Below are positions 50,401-60,973 of a stretch of DNA of 64,000 bases, piece by piece. The notes below the pieces were generated by a model. It had not been told where the DNA came from. It saw only the letters and a program-made list of their open reading frames with translations, and did not search any database. Made by a program: the position numbers and the translations under genes. The DNA is from Varanus komodoensis (lineage: Eukaryota; Chordata; Lepidosauria; Squamata; Varanidae), in NCBI RefSeq assembly GCF_004798865.1, contig NW_025336598.1, forward strand, positions 14,288,885-14,352,884, written 5' to 3'. Numbering within the stretch: position 1 is the first letter of the stretch; each line of letters starts with the position of its first letter.

Positions 50401-53400
50401 CTGGTGGCTAAGCCTCCCACAACTTGGCTCCACCCGAAGGCTGTCCGACTTCGATCGATCTGCCGCAATGCCCGGCCTCTTCCTCTACTGCTCTGCCCTC
50501 GTGCCCTTCCGACAAAGGTGCTCCGCGCATGGGCGATCAGCCTGTTTCCCTACCAAGGAAACAAAAGGAAAAGAGAAAGCACAGCGACCTGGAAAAGTTG
50601 CCTGTGCACAAGAAGGCCAGAAAGGATAAGGCCGAAAAGCTGATTAAAAAACCAAACAACCCTGAGCATTCGAAGCATCGGCACTCGGGTTCAGCGGCCT
50701 CCTCGATCCTGACCCCGGTCGTGGTACCGACCCCCTCAGTCCCAGCCATCCAGGCGGCTATGAGGGTTACTCCACCAGGCTCTCCGCGCTGGACGGGATC
50801 CGAACTCCTCCAGGATCCACTGCGCGGCTTGATTTCGGATGGCGAAATAAGAGATTCTCTGCCGAGGGCTTGGTCTCCGACACCTATGCCGCCTGTTCAT
50901 CTGGATACCGACACTGGCATGTCTCCTCTGAGAAGCCGCAGGAGTCTTTCTTGAGATGCCCGATCTGATGACTGGTACCAGTCCCGGTACTCCTCTCTTC
51001 CGAGACGGGAAGAATACCAATCTGTCGGCTACTACCTGGTACCCAGAGGCTGATCTTCTCCACCAGCTCCTTGGAATTGTTTTCACTCCACACCGAGAGA
51101 TGCCCTGATGGCACCATCTAGAGAGAGCGGCAGATCGGAGTCACCAGGAGATTCCTCCTCCAGCATCCCACCTCCCTATTGGATGGACTTGGATGAGTCC
51201 GAGATCGATTCGACTTTACCAGATGCTGCAGTTACTTTGCAAGGCCCCGGATCGTCTGAAGAGCCTCACATCTCTTGCTGAACTGATGTCCAGGCTGGTG
51301 AAGTCACTTGAGATTGAAGCCCACCAACAACCGGGACCCAGTACCGACCGCTTTTACGATGTGGTCAGGGGTGAACAATCGACCTCCATCGCCCTGCCCT
51401 TCATAACAACCCTATGGCAGGCGATGACCCAGCCATGGGACCTCCCGGCTCATCCACAACCGACTTCAGGAAGATATGAAGCCATCTATCGGGTTCAGGA
51501 GGAGGACATTATGTTCCTCCTCCGCCACCCCAAGGCGAACGACCGTGGTGGAGTCTTGTCAAGGCCGGGAGGCACGGGGCCACACTGCGCCTCGTGATAA
51601 GGAGGGAAGGAAAGTCGACTCCTTCGCACGCCGGATCTATGCGGCCTCTGGGCTCGGCCTGCGAATCTCAAATTACAAGGCGACTTTGGCGCGCTATCAT
51701 TACTTTCTCCTGCAGTGCCTAGATAACATCATTGCCGCCTTCCCAGACAATCAAGGCGATTTGGCGAGGGTTTTCGTAAAAGAGGCTATGCAAGTTGTGG
51801 TGTAGCAGCTCTCTACAGCCAGGCACCATGTGGATACGGACTTGAGGTTTCTCGTCGGTGCCATTTCTCTCCGCAGGCATGCCTGGTTGTGTAATTGCAA
51901 CTTTCCAGAAGAAATGAAATGGAGAATCGAGGAGATGCCCTTTGACACGTCTGCTCTCTTCAATGCGAAGACCGACAGCAAATTGAAGAAAATCCACGAA
52001 TCGAGGATGATGGCCCGTTGTATGGAACTACAGTCCCAGCCTCGACGTAAGTGGTCATGGACCCGTCCACAATACCGCCAACAATACCAGCCTCGACAGC
52101 AACCACAGCAACGCCAACAACATCGTGGGCAGCAACCGTCCCAGCGCTTCCAGCAAAGCCGTCGTCACTTTGATGGGGATAAACGTCAGCGCTGATGGGG
52201 TGGGTGAACCCTTCCTCTTCTCCCAACCTCACCCTTCCCCCTCTCATTTGGGGCCCGGCTGAAAATTCGGCTTCCCTTTTGGGAGTCCATTACATCTGAT
52301 CGTTGGGAATTATCCATGATTCAGCATGGATATCAAATAGAATTTGACATCATTCCTCCATCGAGTCCCATCTGGTTTACTCCCAGCTCACCGGTGTTGC
52401 TGGAAGAGGTTCGACAACTCCTTTCCAAGGGAGCCATTCGTTGCTTATCTCTACCAGAAGGACTCCACAGATTCTATTCCAGATAATTTACTGTCCCGAA
52501 ACGGGAGGGAGGTCTCTGGCCAATATTGGACCTAAGAGATATTAACAAATTTATAACCCCAAAGAAATTTCGGATGACCACTCTTCAAAATATCTTACCG
52601 CTGCTGAGGAGGGAGGATTGGTTCGCCTCATTGGACTTGAGGGACGCCTATTCTCATATTTCGATTCATCTGTGTCATAGGCATTTCCTCCATTTTGCTG
52701 TTGCATCTGAAATCTACAAATTCACGGTGCTTCCGTTTGGACTAGCCACTGCCCTGAGGGTTTTTACAAAGTGTATGGCCCCTTTCTGTGCACACCTATG
52801 ACTTCGCGGGGTCCAGATATACCCCTACCTTGATGACTGGTTGTTGGTTTCTCAAACCAGAGAAGCACTGTGTTCTGCTATAAACGTTACCTGCTCCCTG
52901 CTACGGGATCTCGGACTTTGTATTAACTGCGAGAAATCCTCTCTTGTTCCTACGCAGGTGATCCATTTCATCGGAGCTCGTCTGGATTCTACGGTAGCAA
53001 AGGCATTCCTCCCCCGGGACAGACAGCGCACCCTCGCTCGACACATCCATCGAATTCGAAGAGACAAAATCATTCCCGCACATTCTGTCCAAAGGCTGCT
53101 AGGGCATATGGCTGCATCCGTTGCTGTCGTTCCGTATGCCATGCTTCGGCTTCGGCCCCTCCAACTTTTCTTCAACAAGGTTTTTCGGCCACAAAGGGAT
53201 TTGCCCAGAAGGCTGATTCGACTTCCGTCCTCAGTTCTTCAATCTCTCATATGGTGGACAGTGCCAGACAACCTGAATATTGGAGTCCCACTCCAACTGC
53301 GATGCCCGACGGCGAGTCTCGGTACCGACGCATCTCTGCTTGGCTGGGGAGCACTATGCTCGGGCCTACGCACTCAGGGTGTCTGGAATCGACAGGAGTC

Positions 53401-56400
53401 CAGGAATCATATCAGCTTCCTGGAACTTCTAGCAGTATACAAGGCTCTTCAGTCCTTCGAAGACGTTCTTCGCCATCGAGTCGTTCAGATAACCTTGGAC
53501 AACATCGCTACAGTCTTTTATCTGAACAAGCAAGGAGGAACGAAGTCGCCAATGTTAGCACGGCTAGCGATACAAATCTGGGAGTGGTGTATCCAGAGAG
53601 ACATCTTCCTGATCGCGGTGCACCTCGCCGGTATGGACAATGTGGAAGCTGATTTCCTAAGCAGACACATGTCCACATCCCACGAATGGGAACTGGATCG
53701 CCAGACATGCGACCACCTTTTTCAGCAATGGGGTCTTCCAGACATAGACCTATTCGCTACCCAGAAGAACCGGGACTACGAGGTTTTTTGTTCGAGAGCG
53801 GGAATCAGACGGGTCATCCGGAAATGCCTTTATGATCCTGTGGAACAATGTCCACTTTTACGCTTTTCCCCCTGATTCCCCTCATTATGAGAGTGATTTC
53901 GAAGATAATCTACGACGCGGCCACAGGAATATTAATAACCCATGGTGGCCACACCAAGCATGGTTTTCGACACTCCTTCACATCTCTCGAGAAGAATACC
54001 TTCAACTTCCATCCATTCCGTATCTCATTACCAGGCGAGAAGGCACAATTCGCCACCCAGATCTGACATCACTGAGGTTGACGGCCTGGCGAATTCGATA
54101 GCGGTCCGTTTGACACGGTATCGACGTCGTCCACAGTCTCTACAAATCCTGCCCCTGAATCCGACATACTATGCCATGCTTCGAATCCGCCTGCCTTCCC
54201 CACGTCTTCAGTTCCGATGGCCGTTTCCTCGGCTCAGACAGTTCTTCACCTGGACATCCAACACATTCTTGATTCTGCGCTAAGGCTGTCCACCCAGAAA
54301 TCATATGCGGCTAAGTGGCGTAGATTCTCTATCTTTGCTGAATCACGATCGTTTCTCCCGCATTCAGCATCTATGGATCATATTCTCCAGTTCCTGTTCG
54401 AACTCCACCCGTCAGGACTTAAGCCATCCTCCATAAAAGTGTACACGGCAGCTATTTCCTATTACCGGGGTACTATCCAGGGTTCCTCCATTTTTTCTCA
54501 ACTGCTAATAAAGAGATTCCTTAAGGGGCTACATAGCCTTCATCCGGCTGTCAGACCACTTATGCCCACTTGGAGTCTTTCAGTGATGTTACAAGCGCTA
54601 ACAAGACCTCCTTTTGAACCTTTGGCAACAATCGATCTCCGTCTCGTCTCTTGGAAAACTGCATTTCTTGTAGCAGTTACATCAGCATGGAGAACTAGTG
54701 AGCTCTGTGCCCTCAGGGTGGATCCTCTGTATTTGAACTTCCATAAGGAGAAGGTAGTTCTACGAATGGATCAAGCCTTTCTTCCCAAAGTGGCTACCTC
54801 CTTCCACATGGACCAGGAAATCGTTTGACCTGCCTTTTTTCCATCTCCATTGAATCCGATCGACAGGTCATTACACACCTTTGATGTACGGCGCTGCCTT
54901 GCCTTCTATAGATCAAGGACTGAGTCTATTCGGCACTCCAACAAGCTCTTTGTGAAATATTCTGAATCAGGGTTCTCCAGTCACCCCTCAACTTTCTAAG
55001 TGGATAGTACAAACCATTATTCTCTCTTATCAGTTAGCTAAGTTGGACTTACCTACGATCCCGAGGGGTCATTCTACTAGAGCTGTGGCTGCTTCTTCCA
55101 CCTTCGCATCTGGAGTTCTGATTGACGCTGTCTGCAGAGCTGCTACCTGGACCACCCCATGCACATTTGCAAAGCATTATCGACTGGATGTCCGTGCCAG
55201 GCAGGACTTTTCCTTCGGCAGAGCCGTTCTTTCATCTATTCTTCGTTGATGACACTGCCCTCCTCCATTCAGGGTAAGCTTGTTAATGTACTCACATGTG
55301 TGATGCACGGAGGCCACGACTAAGAAAAGCAGGTTGCTTACCTGTAACTGATGTTCTTCAAGTGGCCATCTGTGCAGTCACAGAACCCACCCTCCGGCCC
55401 CGCTCGGTGTCACTGGGTGGTGTTTTCTTTTCGGTACCGTGTTATTCTTGTGCTCGGTACCTATACAGTATTTTTCAAACTTGTCGTCGGTACCGACATC
55501 GTTTCTTTTCATTAGTTCCACTTTTTTTCTCTAGAGAGTGAATGTCTGGTCTATCAAAGACTGGAAAATGGCGGACACTCGGCTCCATATATACTGCTAG
55601 GGGGGAGGGGAGGGGAGTTTTTCCCACCAAAACCGTTAGCTATCAATCTTCCGACCAAAGGCACTGCGCAGGTGCAGTACCCCACATGTGTGACTGCACA
55701 GATGGCTACTTGAAGAACATCAGTTACAGGTAAGCAACTTGCTTTCCATTAACCATGAACAACTCATAGTTCACAACCTAACAATGAACCATGGGTTCGC
55801 TTCATGCATCCTTTGTGGAGTCTTCGTAACAAATCATGGTTTGTGACTCTGGGTTCACACAACACAATAATCTATGTTTAACAACAACCCATGGTTCAGT
55901 GATAACTCACAGTCACCCTATATGCAACCTTTTAGTGTAAGATATCATGGTGTCTGAACCCAGTAAGTGTCTGCTTATGTAGAATGAAGTGACTTGTATT
56001 TAAATATTAAGCTCACAAAAAGAAATCTTATGTTGCTTTGTCTCAAAAAAGGTTATGGTCCTTATTGACATACATAAAGCATCCCCCAATGATGTTCATA
56101 ATTTACTTTTAACACTTTTTTTCTGATTGTGTCCAGATATGTTTGGTGAGTCTGTTCTTTGTTTTAAGGTATTTTCTTTTAACTTTTTATATTTTGGGAT
56201 TTACTATATTAAGGATGTAAACCCTCTGCATGTTTAGACAGAAGAAAATTCTACAACTCACAGTATGTTCCAGTCAGCATGGCTTAGATTTCCATACTGT
56301 GTCATTTGTTTTAAGTATCATATAATTAACATTTAGAATTACTGATTATACCATTTTAGGATATTTTGTACTATGAACAACTCAAGTCAAATGTGATCCA

Positions 56401-59400
56401 GCATGATCTTTTGGTGGACAGTCTGATATATAAAGTAAGTGATACTGATTTACATAATTTTCTCTGTCAGTCAGGATACGTATTTTTTTTATCGGCCACA
56501 ACTGACACTTGATACAATGAACAGAAGTGTCAGAATCCTTGATTGCAAAGGCATGTATTATAAGGTTTATGAAAAGGTTTATTTAAAATTGCATGTTTTT
56601 GTTTGTAAATTGGCCAAAGCATGCTTGTTATTGAGCAGTTTATGAATATGATACATACATATAATACTAGTAAATTTCTAAATTTGTAGTATTTTTGCTG
56701 AGTTGTTATGCCACTAGCATATATATCAGCATATAAGGTAACTAGTGTTTAAGAGAAGGTTTATATTTTGGGCTTTTTTTCTGGTGTTTGTCATATATGC
56801 CTGACATTTGACAAGCCCCAATTTTTGCTTTGCTATTTTTGGTTTCATGGGTCACCTTATACACTGATATATACGGTAATCTTGGAGGGCAGTACTCCTC
56901 AAAGGGGGGCACTTGCCTTCCCTTTGCCTTCATGTATATGTTTTGGGTCTTTTGCTTGGGTCTAAAGCACTCTGCCAAGAGGTAGGTGGTCCAGCCTTAC
57001 ATTAAGATGGACACACACCATACTTAGAAACAAAAGGAAGTACAAACTCTTATCCTAATGTTAAGTTCCACACAACTGCTTTTATTCTAGCCTGTATATG
57101 GGGTCAGTTTGATCTTATTTATCTGTTTATTCATTCCACTTTCATGATGTTCTGTCTGGGAGATGCAGGCTGTACAACTTACCAAAGGTGGTAAGTTGGT
57201 CCAAGTTTAACTCCATTAAACTCCATTTGATCTGCAGTTGCAGATCAAATCATAATATCACTACTGGCCCTATTTCTCTGTAGTTTTAATAGGCTTTAAA
57301 AATGTAACATTCTATAAAATATGTAAGATGGACTTAAGGTTGACCAAAGGACTGGAAAACAACCCACGTAACACCGAATCCCCCTTTTAAAAAGGGATCA
57401 AAGGGGATTTGGCAAATCTTGCCTGTTTCACTTTCTTTGAGAGTATGAATGCACACGTGGATGACATTGATCCAGTAGACGTTGTATACTTGGACTTTAA
57501 AAAAATGGTAGTCTGTCACCAAAAACTTCTAAGAAAATTTATCCAAACAGTGTGGGTTCTCTTTTGGACTGGTAACTGGTTATAGAACAGGAGGAGAATG
57601 GGGATAAATGAACAATTGTCAAACTGTAGAGATGTTCAGTGGCGTTTCCTAAGTATCTTTGTTGTCTTTTTTAAGTATGTTCATAATGATCTGAAAGTAA
57701 GAGTGACCGATGAGGTGGCCAAGTTTGCTGATAACACCAAATTTAGGCTGGTAAAAATAAAAGAAACTTTGAGGAGCTTTCAAAAGATTATCTCTAAATT
57801 GGGTGAACAGGTAACAAACTGGCAAATGCCAATATTGGGATGCCTTCATCAAAAAGCATGATATAAGCATTATATACATTGTGCTAGCAGCACCTCAAAA
57901 ATTTTGCAGTATAGTTGGAAAGCGTGCCAAAAACAGCAAGTACAATTTATATTCTGTGGCTTGATTCCAAGAAGCTAAGGTGCTTGTGTTTGCCTAGTTT
58001 TTAAATGTTTTATGTGGGGAACTCAAGACAATATCACAGATTTCCTTTGAGACATTTCCTTGGCTTCTAGAAGATTGCTGTGTCATGAGGGAAGCCTGCT
58101 ATATCAGAAATACAAACCCAGAACACACTTGAGTGTACATGATAAGTGGTACAGTTAATTGGATCCATGTCTACGAGTATATTCTTAAAAGATGTGCAAG
58201 CTATTCTGAGTTTGTAACTGTTAGGGAATACATTGAAATTGTTATTTGTGAGATACTTTGTATTCCCAATCTTAGTGGAAGGGTTTGAAAACTCCAAACT
58301 ACATATGAAGATATGTGTATAGTTTTCTTCCATTACACTGTCATGATTAGGCTAATAGAAAGTTTCTGTGTATTGGAAATTAGAAATTGACAGCAGGTTT
58401 TGCCCAGTAAGTGACTGAAATGCTTATTACAATGCTGGATTATTATGCTTACACTTTTGTAGGAACTTCCCAGATGGGAAGGATGTCGCTCAGCTTCAAA
58501 TTGTTATGGTTTTTGATTGCAGGATGTGAAACTAACAGCCAGTAATGATGACTACTACTTTGTGTTTGAGGATTATTTATATCAGGTGAGTAATTCCTGC
58601 TATTGTGTAATTTATTTATCGAAAAATGATGTATGTAATGTCCACTTGGTTCCATGCAAAGCATAAGCCAACTAAAACTAATAACACCCAAAGTTGTTCC
58701 AAGTAAACTAAGTACACAGTCCCATGCATGTCTTACCCAGAAGTACATTTCACTGAGGTCAGTGGTGCCTACCTCCTAGAATATATAAAGAGAAATGCAA
58801 TCTAATGGGCTTACTGCTACAATTGAATGGATTTATGAACCGCTGTCTAGTAAGAAATCCCTCAGCTCTGCCTGTGGATTGCAAACATATATAATAGTTA
58901 ACTTTGAAGTTGAAGATAACCAGAAGCCACAAACTAATGTGGGGAGTTCATAGATAAATTACCTGTGGGATGGGGGCAGGGCATGTAGTTTGAATTATTA
59001 GCTCTCATAGATCTTAAATGGATCCTAGACTTTTTAATAACTGGATCCCTGAGCACTTGGGATGAGATGGTGTATATCTAAATAAAAAAGCATCTGTATT
59101 TTTTGGGTTTTTTTCTTACTTTGTTTCCAGTAAAGGGAAGCCTTCTAATTTGTATGGAATTGTCTATATTCTTTTAAATCTCCTTGAATGGAAGCCTATT
59201 ACATTTGCAGATTTCCTAATGTGCATTTGATTGCAATGTCAATATAAATGTCATGGAGGAAGCATCTAATTTATATGGTACTTTGAGCTCAATTAGTTAC
59301 AGCTATTAGGGTGGGCTTGTCATTTTTTTCTTTGTAGCTATGTAAAATAAGTTTGCTGAATATATATCATTCCTTAGAGGAGAGGCTTAATCTGTGTAGC

Positions 59401-60923
59401 CCTGTGAATTTAGTGTGGGAAGAAAATTTTAGCAAAATTAATTTGTATTCTGCTTTTTATAAATAAATATTTTGCCTCTTGAGCAATGATACAGTTCCCT
59501 TAAATGTCATTATGTGCTGTCAAGTTGTCTCTGACTTATGGTGACTGTGTGAATGCATGCCCTCCAAAATGCTCTGTCCTTGACAGTCCTACTCAGCTCT
59601 TGTAAACTCAAGTCTGTGCCTTCCTTTATGGAATCAATCCATCTCCTACTTAGTTTTCCTCTTCTTTGCCTTCAATCCATTCTTCACATAATAGATCCTA
59701 ATTTAGCCAAAACAACACCACTCTCTTGCAAAGGCAGACAGGATCAGCAGAAGACCCCAAAAAGATACATAAGTTTTTTGGGATGCATGAAAAGAATACA
59801 AATTATTTCTTTGTGAGAGTATGTTCTAAGTGTGGGGAGTCCTCTTAAGTGAAGTTGGAGCATGTTCACTGGCTATAGAATACTGACAGGCCATTGAGGG
59901 GGGGAAATGCAAAACTTCCAGGAAGAGGTAGAGTGAATTGGCCTCTAGTATCCTGGGGGTAGACCATGTCTGTCTCGTATACCGAACATAAATTCTAATG
60001 TCAGGGGATGAGGATGTCCTACAATATTTTCTGGCAGGTCAACTTGTATTCAATAAGTGTTTTGAAATAAGTGTTTTGTTAGGTTTTCATTCTGTTATGA
60101 CACTTTGGAAAAAGTATAATGTTGTGTAATCAAGAAGTTTTTTGATTTGGTATTAATAAATATTTGAGTTCATGATTTCTTAACAGTTTTGATGGATGAA
60201 AGGCTCAAATACAATATTGTAAATGGGTTAGCTCTGAAATGTAGCAACAGAATGGACTCATCTTTGTCAGAATGCTGTGCAAAATCCTGCAAGGTCAAAA
60301 ATGAAGATATAGAGAAAATGGATAAATATGCAAAGTCAATTTTTTATTTGCAAACTCCACTCCTGCAAGTCTCTTTAGTATAAACTAAATTTTTCAGTTG
60401 AGCATGCACTTGGGTGTATAATTCATCAACTCAAAAAGAAAAAAAATGATGAGAAATAAACGTAATCTTGAAAGTTTGACCGTAACAATTTTGGGCAGCT
60501 ATCTAAGAACAGAAGTCTATGTATTTATACATATTGTAAAGAAGGGGCCCTGCTCTCACACATTAGAATCTGTGCAGATAGCTTTGTCCAATTCTGAGGA
60601 GTGGGCAGCAGGGCAGAGGTGGGCAGATGACTTGGTGCTTAGCAAAGATTCTTAGGCAGTGTGTGAGAACCAGTCTGCACTAGAAAAGAAGGAAGGTGTT
60701 TCAGAACTGGGGTGGAGGAGATGGAGAGTTCCTTGACTTAGTCAAGAGCTGACAAGCAAAGCAAGTGGACTCGTCATGATGTGTCCAGCATTTGTGTAAT
60801 ATAATCCTCAAGCAGGAGAAGCCACCTGGAGGGTGGCGCCTGAAAGAGAGGGGAGGAGGGAAGTTTTTGTTTGTATTCAGCTCTTTACATGGACAGATGC
60901 TTCACCCACATCTCAAAGAGAAC

Positions 60924-60973
<50 letters not shown>

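Larger units (their letters stand above)
49781..55747 (+). mobile_element. DIRS-family tyrosine-recombinase retrotransposon (decayed)
   Basis: A nearly end-to-end copy, about 6.0 kb, in intron 11 in the sense direction. Parts in order: left inverted terminal repeat, Cys-rich Gag-like region, RT, RNase H, a DIRS methyltransferase-like region, tyrosine recombinase, internal complementary region, right inverted terminal repeat. The presence of inverted rather than direct terminal repeats, the complementary region and the recombinase separates it from LTR retrotransposons. Coding regions are broken, with roughly ten breaks overall, so it is a fossil. The two terminal repeats differ at about 7% of positions by eye, suggesting a moderately old insertion. 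Confidence 0.93.

Noticed and set aside
49726-50643. 305-codon open frame as a separate gene
   Set aside because: It begins in flanking DNA, crosses the DIRS terminal repeat and runs into the DIRS Gag-like region; it is part of the fossil element.
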